DNA of 64,000 nucleotides from an uncultured Roseivirga sp. (GTDB lineage Bacteria > Bacteroidota > Bacteroidia > Cytophagales > Cyclobacteriaceae). Position numbers and translations under genes: made by a program. The stretch covers positions 434,001-498,000 of the forward strand of contig CANLOY010000003.1 in assembly GCA_947493005.1 (NCBI GenBank). Reading direction: 5' to 3'. Shown here piece after piece: positions 43,625 to 51,838 of this stretch. The stretch's first letter is position 1. Each line of letters starts with the position of its first letter. The notes beneath the pieces were generated by a model. That model did not search any database, was not told the DNA's origin, and saw only the letters and a list, made by a program, of their open reading frames with translations.

Positions 43625-45172
43625 ATGAAAGCACTACTGTCAATTATATACCTGGATTATCTAAAGCGTATCAGAAGCTATTCATTTTTAGTGACGCTTT
43701 GTCTGAGTACTGCCATTGCAGCCTCATTCATCCCTCAACCCGAAGCCTCCTACTCCACGGTGAATGTGGGTGGCTATACAGGGTTTTACAATGCCGCATG
43801 GATTGGAACAGTAACCGCATTGATGACTTCGATTTTTCTATCCATGTTCGGATTTTACCTGATCAACGGGGCCATTAAAACGGACCGTGAATCAGGTGTA
43901 GGACAGATTATAGCCAGTACTCCAGTAGGTAACTTTCAGTACCTGTTCTCAAAAGTGCTTTCCAACTTTCTGATACTCTTTACTATTGTATTGGCTGTAT
44001 TTGCAATGAGCATTATGCTGTTTTTCTTTTATGATGCCGGCTACCCGCTGGATATTGGTCAGTTTATCAAGCCTTATCTGCTCATTACCATACCTGCACT
44101 GTTCTTTATTTCGGTATTGGCTGTGGTTTTCGAAGTGCTTTTTAAGCAGTATGGTGTAATCCAGAATATAGGTTTCTTCTTCCTCTTTATAGCACTGAGT
44201 TCCACCGCCATTCTGGATACTACTATCGTGAACTTCGACATCTTCAACGGTAAAATTGCCAGCGATCAAATCATAGCAGCAGCCGAACAAGCTGGTAGTG
44301 TACCAGAGAATTCAGGATTGAATATTGGCTTCAGTTTAAACCAAGGGCAGAAAGGTAAAAAGTTTCTATTTGAAGGTACTTCTTTTACCAATGGCTTCAT
44401 TATAAGTCGTTTGATTCTGGTGCTAATTAGCATAATAGGGGTAGTACTGATCACTCCTCTATTCCAGCGGTTCAGGCAGTCTCACATTGGTCGAAAAAAG
44501 GAAAACAAAAAGGCTAGTCTCGAAACTGATTCTATTTCAGGAATGCGTCTTGAATCACTGTCGGTTCCTGAGACTGACTTTGGCATAATGCCTATTCTCA
44601 AAACAGAGTTTTTACTCTTAGTACGCAGTGGGAAGAAATGGCTTTGGTTGCTGAACCTCACAGGTGTGGTACTGTTGGCTATTTTGCCATTATCCATTGC
44701 GCATCAGTTTGTATTACCCATTCTCTGGTTTTTACAAGTAGGCAGAATCTCGCAACTGAGCAGTAAAGAACAAGCACACAAGGTGCATTATTTTACCTGG
44801 TTCAGCTTTAAGGCCATGTATCGCATTACCTGTACGCAAATAATAGCTGCATTGATACTGATGATTTCTCTAGCAGTTCCACTCCTGCTACGTTATGCCT
44901 TCCAGTTAAACCTGGCTGCTGTAGGTATGGTCTGTTTGGGTGCTTTCACTGTGGTGACCTTCGCCTTTGTATTAGGCATACTGACCAAAGGGAAAAAGCT
45001 ATTTGAAGTACTCTTTTTCCTGGTCACTTACATCAATGTCAATGGCATGTCGGCCTTCGATTACTTCGGAGCAATGGATCACAACAATGTACATTGGTAC
45101 ATACTAATAGTGATGATCATTGCGCTAATGACCATCGGTTTATTCAAAAGATACCGTGAAATCTATGCTTGA
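43625..45172 (+). CDS. ABC-2 family transporter permease
   Basis: A 515-residue membrane protein with about twelve hydrophobic segments in two blocks (residues 15-210 and 255-510), separated by a cytoplasmic loop (QSHIGRKKENKKASLETD). The sequence IYLDYLKRIRSYSFLVTLCLSTAIAASF and DRESGVGQIIASTPVGNFQYLFSKVLSNF is typical of ABC-2 permeases with an N-terminal half that matches the family twice. With the ATPase next to it, it exports or flips an unknown compound, possibly under LytTR control. Confidence 0.88.
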   Translation: MKALLSIIYLDYLKRIRSYSFLVTLCLSTAIAASFIPQPEASYSTVNVGGYTGFYNAAWIGTVTALMTSIFLSMFGFYLINGAIKTDRESGVGQIIASTPVGNFQYLFSKVLSNFLILFTIVLAVFAMSIMLFFFYDAGYPLDIGQFIKPYLLITIPALFFISVLAVVFEVLFKQYGVIQNIGFFFLFIALSSTAILDTTIVNFDIFNGKIASDQIIAAAEQAGSVPENSGLNIGFSLNQGQKGKKFLFEGTSFTNGFIISRLILVLISIIGVVLITPLFQRFRQSHIGRKKENKKASLETDSISGMRLESLSVPETDFGIMPILKTEFLLLVRSGKKWLWLLNLTGVVLLAILPLSIAHQFVLPILWFLQVGRISQLSSKEQAHKVHYFTWFSFKAMYRITCTQIIAALILMISLAVPLLLRYAFQLNLAAVGMVCLGAFTVVTFAFVLGILTKGKKLFEVLFFLVTYINVNGMSAFDYFGAMDHNNVHWYILIVMIIALMTIGLFKRYREIYA

Positions 45173-45197
45173 AACATATACACCGCTCCCCTTTTTA

Positions 45198-45265
45198 TCC
45201 CGAGCGAAGCCGAGGGAACTATAAAGGTTCCTTTAGAAGACCCTTCGACTTTGCTCAGGGTAGAA
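45198..45265. repeat. REP-like pair of palindromic units
   Basis: TCCCGAGCGAAGCCGAGGGA at 45198-45217 and CCCTTCGACTTTGCTCAGGG at 45241-45260 are common short palindromes of this genome type. The first has a relative near 40585. Confidence 0.45.
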
Positions 45266-45317
45266 AAAAATTATAAGAAAAATCAAAACTCAAAAATTCA
45301 AACAAAACAGAATCATT

Positions 45318-46646
45318 ATGAAAACACTATTTGTAACACTCGCCTTATTAATCAGTCAGGTTGCCTTTACGCAACAAGGCATCATTACTCCTGAAAAAAA
45401 GGAAGCCATCAAAGCCTATGTTCAACACTTTGAAAAAAACAATCAATTGATGGGTACTCTATCCATTTTTGAAGATGGAAAGGAAGTAGTCAACCATACT
45501 TTCGGAGAGAAAAACATTAGTAAAGGTACCTCTGAAAGGAAATACACCATTGGTTCCATCACCAAGCTATTTACAAGCGTACTCTTTGCAAAGCTGCAGG
45601 AAGCTGACAAAATCAGCCTGGACGAGAAACTGAGCAAGTACTTCCCCAAAGTACCCAATGCCAATAAAATCAACATCAGACAAATGCTGAACCATACCAG
45701 TGGACTGAAAAACTATGTCTCCAAAAGCGATAGCCTACACTTCTGGCTAAAGGCACCACAAACCAAAGAGACGATCATCAACGAAATCATCAGTCAGGGT
45801 GTGGCTTTTGAACCCGGTGATTCACTCAGCTATTCTAACTCTGCCTACTATTTATTGGGTAGAATCTTAGAGCAACAATACCGAAAAACTTTTGAGCAGG
45901 TTTTGGCCGATGAAATCACTACTCCTTTAGGCTTAAAAAACACCCTTTCTATAGCCGAAGGAGGCACTTACGATAACATTGCCAACTCTTACGAAAAGAA
46001 AAGAGGCGAATGGAAAGAGATGGAAGAATTCTACTTTCCTAATGCTTATAGTGCAGGTGCCATGGCCTCCACAGCTTACGAAATGAATACTTTCTTGAAT
46101 GCGCTGTTTACCGGAAAAGTGATCAAAAGAGAAACGCTGCAAGCCATGCTACCAAAAAAGAATGACTGGTTTGGCCTGGGTGTGATGAAAGCACCCTTCT
46201 ACGATCATATTGGTTACGGGCACGGTGGAGATACTTATGGAACGCACTCAATGGCGGCTTATAATCCAGAAAACAAATTGACACTTACTTATATCGTAAA
46301 TGGTGAAAACTACCCCACCAACGATTTCGGTATTGGTGTATTAAGCATCATTTATGATAAGGAATATGAACTGCCAGAATTTAAAACCTACAAACCAGAG
46401 GAACGATTCTTTGAGTTGTATGCAGGAACTTATGGTTCTGATGACCTTCCCATCACCATTAAAATCTATGAAGAAGAAGGTAGTCTGATGGCACAAGGTT
46501 CTGGTCAACCTTCATTTGCCCTAAACCCCATAGAAAAGCATGTCTTCGATTATCAACCTGCCAAACTGGAAATAGAGTTTAAACCCTTTGAAAATACCTT
46601 TATCCTGAAACAAGGCGGTCAAACTTTTGAGTTAAAGAAGCAGTAA
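45318..46646 (+). CDS. Secreted serine hydrolase (class C beta-lactamase family)
   Basis: A 442-residue secreted protein (signal peptide ending SQVAFTQ). It has the penicillin-binding-type catalytic set: TIGSITKLFTS with SxxK (about residues 76-82), LSYSNSAYYLLGRILEQ with YSN, and YGHGGDTYGTHS near the KTG position, here HGG. A C-terminal DUF3471-type beta domain follows (FFELYAGTYGSDDLPITIKIYEEEGSLMAQGSG). Family members include esterases and D-peptidases, and few are true beta-lactamases. Monocistronic, with a terminator after it. Confidence 0.88.
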   Translation: MKTLFVTLALLISQVAFTQQGIITPEKKEAIKAYVQHFEKNNQLMGTLSIFEDGKEVVNHTFGEKNISKGTSERKYTIGSITKLFTSVLFAKLQEADKISLDEKLSKYFPKVPNANKINIRQMLNHTSGLKNYVSKSDSLHFWLKAPQTKETIINEIISQGVAFEPGDSLSYSNSAYYLLGRILEQQYRKTFEQVLADEITTPLGLKNTLSIAEGGTYDNIANSYEKKRGEWKEMEEFYFPNAYSAGAMASTAYEMNTFLNALFTGKVIKRETLQAMLPKKNDWFGLGVMKAPFYDHIGYGHGGDTYGTHSMAAYNPENKLTLTYIVNGENYPTNDFGIGVLSIIYDKEYELPEFKTYKPEERFFELYAGTYGSDDLPITIKIYEEEGSLMAQGSGQPSFALNPIEKHVFDYQPAKLEIEFKPFENTFILKQGGQTFELKKQ

Positions 46647-46672
46647 GGAATAGAGCTGCTACACCTTCTATT

Positions 46673-46702
46673 GGCCTTGGTGTAATGCTGAGGCCTTTTT
46701 TT
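46673..46702 (+). terminator. Terminator after the serine hydrolase gene
   Basis: GGCCT (46673-46677) pairs with AGGCC (46691-46695) and is followed by seven T. The stem is short but the T-tract is clear. Confidence 0.6.
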
Positions 46703-46778
46703 ATACAGATTGGTGCGTTACGAGTTACTAGCTTTGAGCTTCAAGGGAATTGAACATGTAGCGCTGAACAAGCACCTA

Positions 46779-46903
46779 CGTCATTCTGAGGGAGCCTTCC
46801 TGTCGGCAGACAGGGAACGACCGAAAGAATCTCCCAAAACAACAGACAGATACTCCCGAAGCATCGGGACGGTTTCTCATACTTCGAAACACTCAGCATG
46901 ACG
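46779..46903. mobile_element. MITE-like element, copy 2, with nested hairpin insertion
   Basis: It starts CGTCATTCTGAG and ends CTCAGCATGACG, and its body matches 40433-40540 almost base for base. It differs by about 18 extra bases near the left end that form their own hairpin CCTGTC-GGCA-GACAGG. Confidence 0.7.
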
Positions 46904-46964
46904 ACCTCCTCAACATTCTGAGCATAGCGAAAGAATACCCAGCCAAGAGAGCTGATAACTGAAA

Positions 46965-46994
46965 CTTTGAAAGATTACAAAAACTATTGATCTT
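46965..46994 (+). promoter_or_regulatory. Bipartite motif CTTTGAA-N12-CTATTGATCTT, copy a
   Basis: CTTTGAA at 46965-46971 and CTATTGATCTT at 46984-46994 are separated by 12 nt, 81 nt before the CPCC gene ATG. Two more copies with the same spacing occur at 48346 and 50862. The layout resembles a promoter with a -33 TTTG. Confidence 0.5.
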
Positions 46995-47075
46995 GATCTT
47001 AGCTAGATGCTAAGACCAGAAGAATTTTTAATTAGCCTAAGAAGCTAGTCTTTAAAATTCCTAGAAGAACTGATC

Positions 47076-47336
47076 ATGAAAATCGAGTTAGACGAATATT
47101 GTCCATGTTGTGGCTATAATACATTTGATAAAAACCAAAGATTGCAATATTCAATTTGTCCTATTTGCTACTGGGAAGATGATCCAATTCAGTTCGAAGA
47201 TCATAAAGTTGTAGGAGGAGCTAACCGAGTATCATTGATTCAAGCAAGAAACAACTTTGTTGAATTCGGGTCATGTAAAGAAGAAATGATAAAGAACTGT
47301 AGGAAACCGAATTCAGGTGACAAAAAGAAATTTTAA
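47076..47336 (+). CDS. Cysteine-rich CPCC-domain protein
   Basis: An 86-residue protein with two zinc-ribbon-like pairs, CPCCGYNTF (residues 9-17) and CPICYWEDDPIQF (about 28-40), then GGANRVSLIQARNNFVEFGSCKEEM. It matches the Cys_rich_CPCC family, which binds metal by inference and often occurs among accessory small genes. Two nucleotides separate it from the next ORF, so they are cotranscribed. The function is not known. Confidence 0.85.
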   Translation: MKIELDEYCPCCGYNTFDKNQRLQYSICPICYWEDDPIQFEDHKVVGGANRVSLIQARNNFVEFGSCKEEMIKNCRKPNSGDKKKF

Positions 47337-47338
47337 TA

Positions 47339-47713
47339 ATGGATGATAGAGCATTTAAAAGTCTAATTGATTTTCTGGAAAAAGTACCCAGCGTTCAAAA
47401 GCCAATTTCGTTTGGAAACGAAGACGGGTTGTGGTGGGTCAAACTCTCTTTAGATATAGAAAATGAATATGCTTGGAATGTTGTTCAGGAACTTGGTCAT
47501 GTAATAAACTATATTTCTCTGGACGAAAGATTGCCTACAGTCTTCTATCCTGTCTCCCCTCCTCCCTATATGAATGGAGGTCCAACTGAATTTCTCTCAT
47601 GGGTGATTGAAACTAAGGATAAAGATTTTAGGCCAGGTACATTACAGAAGTGGCTAGAAGGCAGGCTTCCAAACCCTGTTGATGATATAGAACAATGGAA
47701 TTTAGATGAATAA
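47339..47713 (+). CDS. Small unrecognised protein, possible immunity type
   Basis: A 124-residue soluble protein with alternating helix and strand segments (DDRAFKSLIDFLEKVPSVQKPISFGNEDGLWWVKLSLDI). A distinctive stretch is VFYPVSPPPYMNGGPTEFLSWVIE. I cannot assign a family. Proteins of this size and character sit near toxin-immunity genes in other bacteria, but no toxin is visible here. It directly follows the CPCC gene. Confidence 0.5.
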   Translation: MDDRAFKSLIDFLEKVPSVQKPISFGNEDGLWWVKLSLDIENEYAWNVVQELGHVINYISLDERLPTVFYPVSPPPYMNGGPTEFLSWVIETKDKDFRPGTLQKWLEGRLPNPVDDIEQWNLDE

Positions 47714-47780
47714 GGATCAAACGATCCTTACACTAATGCAAGCCTGATACTAAAATCAAGATTATTACGAATAGAAAAGT

Positions 47781-48272
47781 ATGCAAGAAACTAATCAACG
47801 TATGACAGACAAAGCCAATGGAAAACCTATTGGTGGTTGGCTATCAATTATTATGATTATGCTCATCGCCACTAGTCTCAGTGTTATTATTGATATAGTA
47901 TCAACAATAGAAGAGTTGTTAGCCGATGACTGGAGCTTATATTTTGAGACAACAGACCATCTACTTAAAACCAGAATAAACATTTACGCATTCATTATTA
48001 TTTCATTGTTGATAGCATTAGGCTTACTTATTTGGAACCTTAACATCTTTTTCCATCGCAAAAAGAAGTTTCCAGCAGTCTTCCTCGGGCTTCTTGGGTA
48101 CTTTATATTAACTGAGGTTTTAAGGCTTTACTTCTTAGACTATTATGCTGGATTAACCGATCAGGGTGCAGTTAATTTTGAAAGCACTCTGGCCAAAACT
48201 GGAGTAATAGCAATCATTGCGGGGCTTTATTTGAATAAAGGAAAACGACCAAAAGAGACATTTGTTAATTAA
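47781..48272 (+). CDS. DUF2569-like membrane protein
   Basis: A 163-residue protein with four hydrophobic helices and the DUF2569-type opening GKPIGGWLSIIMIMLIATSLS. The others are at about residues 71-90 (YAFIIISLLIALGLLIWNL), 98-115 and 140-155. The family is uncharacterised and often found in accessory regions. It is followed by a half copy of the MITE-like element. Confidence 0.7.
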   Translation: MQETNQRMTDKANGKPIGGWLSIIMIMLIATSLSVIIDIVSTIEELLADDWSLYFETTDHLLKTRINIYAFIIISLLIALGLLIWNLNIFFHRKKKFPAVFLGLLGYFILTEVLRLYFLDYYAGLTDQGAVNFESTLAKTGVIAIIAGLYLNKGKRPKETFVN

Positions 48273-48286
48273 AGTCTTATTCTCTT

Positions 48287-48324
48287 CCGTCATTCTGAGG
48301 GAGGCACAACCGAAAGAATCTCCA
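48287..48324. mobile_element. Left half of the MITE-like element, copy 3
   Basis: CCGTCATTCTGAGGGAGGC and ACCGAAAGAATCTCC match the left ends of copies 1 and 2. The right arm is missing. Confidence 0.6.
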
Positions 48325-48345
48325 ACTTTAAAAGTAAAAATCAAG

Positions 48346-48375
48346 CTTTGAATTAGCATAAACTCTATTGATCTT
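48346..48375 (+). promoter_or_regulatory. Bipartite motif CTTTGAA-N12-CTATTGATCTT, copy b
   Basis: CTTTGAA at 48346-48352 and CTATTGATCTT at 48365-48375, spacing 12 nt, 27 nt before the ATG at 48403. The intervening bases differ from copy a, so the two blocks are what is conserved. Confidence 0.5.
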
Positions 48376-48402
48376 GATAACACATTAAGATCAGAGTCCA
48401 GT

Positions 48403-48957
48403 ATGATTTCGATAGAAGACTTTTGGGAAATTGATGACCTTATAACAAGAAAATGGGGGAAGGATTTATATAAGCACATAGATTATTGTGGTCTTGAACC
48501 TGTCAGACCAATGAAGCATCATGGTTATTTCTGTACTCCAAAAAACTCTCTGACTTTTGCTGCTACTGGTGGCAATGGTGTTCATTTCGGGTTAGTTAAT
48601 GGATATAACAATAAAGGAGATTTAGGCCCCATTGTTATGACCGTACCAATGGCGGATGAGAATAACGTGATTATTGCAGAAGATTTACATGAGTTCTTTT
48701 CTTTAGGATATTATGTAGGTTGGTTTGCTTTAGAGCAGATCGTATATAATCTGGATGGCATAATTGAATATTATTCTAAACCTGACAAAGAAATGGATCC
48801 AGAAGAGTCAAACTTTTTAGAGCTTGTAAGAAGAGAAATGCCTATAAAGCACATCGCATTATCGGCAAATAGGCTTGAAGAATTGAAAAGAGAGTACTTT
48901 GAAAAACTCGAAATAAGAACCCTGGATGAATGGGATAGTACTGCTAACTTAAGATGA
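48403..48957 (+). CDS. Small SUKH-like protein, possible immunity function
   Basis: A 184-residue protein with the stretch FAATGGNGVHFGLVNG, GPIVMTVPMADENNVIIAEDLHEFFSLGYYVGWFALEQI. I recall similar GGDGVHF-type small proteins from polymorphic-toxin immunity contexts; the assignment to the SUKH-like group is tentative. It overlaps the downstream MutS-like gene by 4 nt (ATGA), so the two are translationally coupled. The partner toxin, if any, is not in the window. Confidence 0.45.
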   Translation: MISIEDFWEIDDLITRKWGKDLYKHIDYCGLEPVRPMKHHGYFCTPKNSLTFAATGGNGVHFGLVNGYNNKGDLGPIVMTVPMADENNVIIAEDLHEFFSLGYYVGWFALEQIVYNLDGIIEYYSKPDKEMDPEESNFLELVRREMPIKHIALSANRLEELKREYFEKLEIRTLDEWDSTANLR

Positions 48958-50807
48958 CAACAATCTTGAAAGTTTACAAGACCAATATCGAGAAGTATGA
49001 AAAAGAAACCTTGCGTTTAGAAAAAGCCATAAAAGGACTTTCTCTATTTCGACTAATTTCTTTTCTAATCTCTGTAATTGTCATCATTCTCCTAGCAAAC
49101 GAACAGTTGATCACCCTGGTGTGGATTGTTGCTCCACTCTGTATTCTTGGGTTTGCCTCATTGCTTATTAAGTATAACAAGACAGTAGATCGTAAAAACA
49201 ATATGAGACTACTCAAAGAAATCAATGAGAACGAGCTACTGAGACTAGAAAACAAGCTATCAGGCTTTCCCACCGGGCAATCCCACCTTGAAAAGGATCA
49301 TCCTTACATTGCCGATTTAGATATTTTTGGAGCACACTCATTGTTCCAACTCTTAAATAGAACTACAACCGAATCTGGTAGCTTATTGCTGGCTAAATGG
49401 CTTTCTGAATCCGTACCTAAAGAAACAATCCTTGAAAGACAGCAAGCCATTCAAGAGATAAAACCCGATCTGGAATGGAGACAACAATTTCATGTGGCTG
49501 GCTTACCTTTTACCAATAGTCAGAGTAACTACCAAAAGCTTTTAAAATGGTTTGAATCAGACAAGCAGCTCCTTACCAAACAAACAAAGTACCTCGCTGG
49601 CAGTATTGCTTTAGCCATAACTTCAACTGTTTCAGGGGTATTGTTTGTCATAAACTTTGTCTTAGACGGCTGGAACATCTATCTCCTCCCCCTGCTGGTT
49701 GGCTTATTCATCAGCAGTCAGCTTTTAAGAAAGCTTGCTTCCTTTACAGAAGAAACTATTGATCTGCTGGATCAGAATGTACAAACGCTACGTGGTTACC
49801 TGAGATTAGCGCAGACTATTTCATCAAAAGTATTTGAATCGAAAAAGCTAAAAGAACTTCGGTCTGACTTAAATCAGAATGAATCCTCTGCAGCAAACGA
49901 AATACGAAAACTGGAAAAAACACTGGAAGCATTTCAAATCAGAGGTACTAAGAAAAGTATGGGAAATGCATTCTACGGGCTGCTGAATAATTTCTGGTTA
50001 TTGGATATACATTACATTATCCTCACTGAAAGGTGGAAACACAGAAATAAATCGCTTGTTGAACCCTGGATTAGTGCAATCAGTGAATTTGAAGTATTGA
50101 ACAGTTTAGCTGGCTTTGCCTATTCCAATCCCGATTACATGTTCCCTGAGATCAAAGACGAACCTTATAGCATTCGTTTTGAAAAGCTCGGGCACCCGTT
50201 GATCAAACCGAAAAACAGGGTTTGCAATAACTTCAACTTAAATGGAAGCGGACAAATTACCATGATAACGGGTTCTAATATGGCGGGGAAAAGTACCTTT
50301 TTAAGGACAGTTGGTGTCAACCTTGTTTTGGCATTAATGGGTGCACCTTGTTGCGCTAAGTCCGGTCAGGTATCGCATATAAAAATGTTTACCAGTATGC
50401 GTACTCAGGATAACCTTGAAGAAGGCACTTCTTCTTTCTACGCAGAATTAAAAAGAGTGGAGCAATTACTGATACTTATCAAGAGTGGACAGCCGATATT
50501 CTTTATGTTGGACGAGATGTTTAAAGGAACAAACTCGGAGGATAGGTACAAAGGAGGAGTCTCCTTAATTAAGCAGTTGAGCGAACTCAATGCTTTTGGC
50601 ATGATTTCAACACACGATTTAGAGTTAGCCAAACTGGCAGGTAAGCATATGATTGTTTCTAACCATAGCTTTAACAGCACCATTAAGGATGGTGCAATGA
50701 CTTTCAATTATAAACTCACAGATGGCATATGTACAGATTTCAATGCCAGCGAGTTGATGAAAAAAAGTGGGATAAATATTCTGGATAATATTGAGAACCT
50801 GAATTAG
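48954..50807 (+). CDS. Membrane-anchored MutS-like ATPase
   Basis: A 617-residue protein lacking MutS domain I (mismatch recognition). Residues about 30-72 are two membrane helices, and 212-255 two more. The core lever region contains DLDIFGAHSLFQLLNRTTTESGSLLLAKWL, typical of MutS domain III. The ATPase has Walker A ITGSNMAGKSTFLRTVGVNL (around residue 443), a DDED-like FMLDEMFKGTNSEDRYKGG and STHDLELAKL. The family is common in Bacteroidota, but its DNA or membrane role is unknown. It is coupled to the preceding small gene by a start-stop overlap. Confidence 0.85.
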   Translation: MTTILKVYKTNIEKYEKETLRLEKAIKGLSLFRLISFLISVIVIILLANEQLITLVWIVAPLCILGFASLLIKYNKTVDRKNNMRLLKEINENELLRLENKLSGFPTGQSHLEKDHPYIADLDIFGAHSLFQLLNRTTTESGSLLLAKWLSESVPKETILERQQAIQEIKPDLEWRQQFHVAGLPFTNSQSNYQKLLKWFESDKQLLTKQTKYLAGSIALAITSTVSGVLFVINFVLDGWNIYLLPLLVGLFISSQLLRKLASFTEETIDLLDQNVQTLRGYLRLAQTISSKVFESKKLKELRSDLNQNESSAANEIRKLEKTLEAFQIRGTKKSMGNAFYGLLNNFWLLDIHYIILTERWKHRNKSLVEPWISAISEFEVLNSLAGFAYSNPDYMFPEIKDEPYSIRFEKLGHPLIKPKNRVCNNFNLNGSGQITMITGSNMAGKSTFLRTVGVNLVLALMGAPCCAKSGQVSHIKMFTSMRTQDNLEEGTSSFYAELKRVEQLLILIKSGQPIFFMLDEMFKGTNSEDRYKGGVSLIKQLSELNAFGMISTHDLELAKLAGKHMIVSNHSFNSTIKDGAMTFNYKLTDGICTDFNASELMKKSGINILDNIENLN

Positions 50808-50861
50808 AGAATAAAAGACTATTTACCAGTTCCACCCCATTACCCAAACGTCTCGCTGAGA

Positions 50862-50891
50862 CTTTGAAAGATTTCCAATTCTATTGATCTT
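50862..50891 (+). promoter_or_regulatory. Bipartite motif CTTTGAA-N12-CTATTGATCTT, copy c
   Basis: CTTTGAA at 50862-50868 and CTATTGATCTT at 50881-50891, spacing 12 nt, 118 nt before the XRE regulator ATG at 51010. It shares AGATT after the first block with copy a. Confidence 0.5.
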
Positions 50892-51009
50892 AGCCAAAAG
50901 CTGAAGCCACAAAAAACGCTTTATAAACAGGTGACGTAAAGGTGACGGCAACTTGACGTAAGAGGAAAACATGTTTCCGGTAAACATTTGTTGAAACATT
51001 AAATAAAAA

Positions 51010-51675
51010 ATGGAAACAAAAGACTTAGGGAAGAAACTAAAGGAACTGAGAACACTCAGAGGCATGTCTCAGGAGTATCTGGCTGAAGAATCACAGGTAA
51101 GCTTAAGGACTATTCAGAGAATTGAAAACAATGAATCAAAACCCACAGGAGAAACTATAAAAAGAATAGCGGTTGCAATAGAAGCAAATATTCAAGAACT
51201 CATAGGTCAAAGTGCTTTTACTGAAACCAGTGATTTGAAAGGGACTATCATTTTTCTCAAAAAGAAGCTTTCTCAGGCCACCAAAAGATCAGAGATTAGA
51301 GTATTCGAAAGGTTTATCAGTGTTTTAGAAAACCTTAAAGAGAAGGACCTAAATGAAAGACAACTGGACAACATCAATAGCTACATTGAATATCTGGAAC
51401 TAGAAAAGATACCCTCCTTTAGTAACGAGGTATTTAAACAGAAACTCAAGAAATTCAGAACGTTCTTAAATACAAAACTCAGGTTTGTTCCAACCAATCA
51501 TTATGTTTCTTTAGCTATTATGTTTACTGTACCTTTTGCGACTCCGTTCGCGATTCTACCCCAAATTAATGCCGACCTAAAAATAGGAATCATTTCGGCA
51601 GCAATACTGGTAATGGGAATAGCGCATATACTAGATCTGAGAATAAAGAGGCAAAACCGCTCATTAAGGTTTTGA
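51010..51675 (+). CDS. XRE-family regulator with C-terminal membrane segments
   Basis: A 221-residue protein. Residues 7-62 form a helix-turn-helix of XRE type (LGKKLKELRTLRGMSQEYLAEESQVSLRTIQRIENNESKPTGETIKRIA). A helical linker follows (about 85-140), then two hydrophobic segments (YVSLAIMFTVPFATPFAILP and IGIISAAILVMGIAHILDL). This suggests a membrane-tethered repressor or activator. No target gene is obvious. Confidence 0.8.
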   Translation: METKDLGKKLKELRTLRGMSQEYLAEESQVSLRTIQRIENNESKPTGETIKRIAVAIEANIQELIGQSAFTETSDLKGTIIFLKKKLSQATKRSEIRVFERFISVLENLKEKDLNERQLDNINSYIEYLELEKIPSFSNEVFKQKLKKFRTFLNTKLRFVPTNHYVSLAIMFTVPFATPFAILPQINADLKIGIISAAILVMGIAHILDLRIKRQNRSLRF

Positions 51676-51729
51676 CCCTCCTTTTTTCTTAATCACGTGC
51701 AAAGTTGAGGGTAAAACTTCTACCCTCTT

Positions 51730-51758
51730 GTAATTCTGAGCACAGCGAAAGAATCTCC
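51730..51758. repeat. Short remnant of the REP-like element
   Basis: GTAATTCTGAGCACAGCGAAAGAATCTCC matches the left edge of the other right-half elements, without the right arm. It lies just after the XRE gene. Confidence 0.45.
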
Positions 51759-51838
51759 ACCGACCTAGACATTATGATTATACAATAGTTTTGCCTTTGC
51801 CACAACCGTCATGTTACTTTGCAGGTATATAGTAGCAA

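Noticed and set aside
46710-46901. 63-codon ORF across the intergenic element at 46.8 kb
   Set aside because: It runs through the MITE-like element and reads as low-complexity Ser/Arg/Thr text; the DNA pattern explains it.
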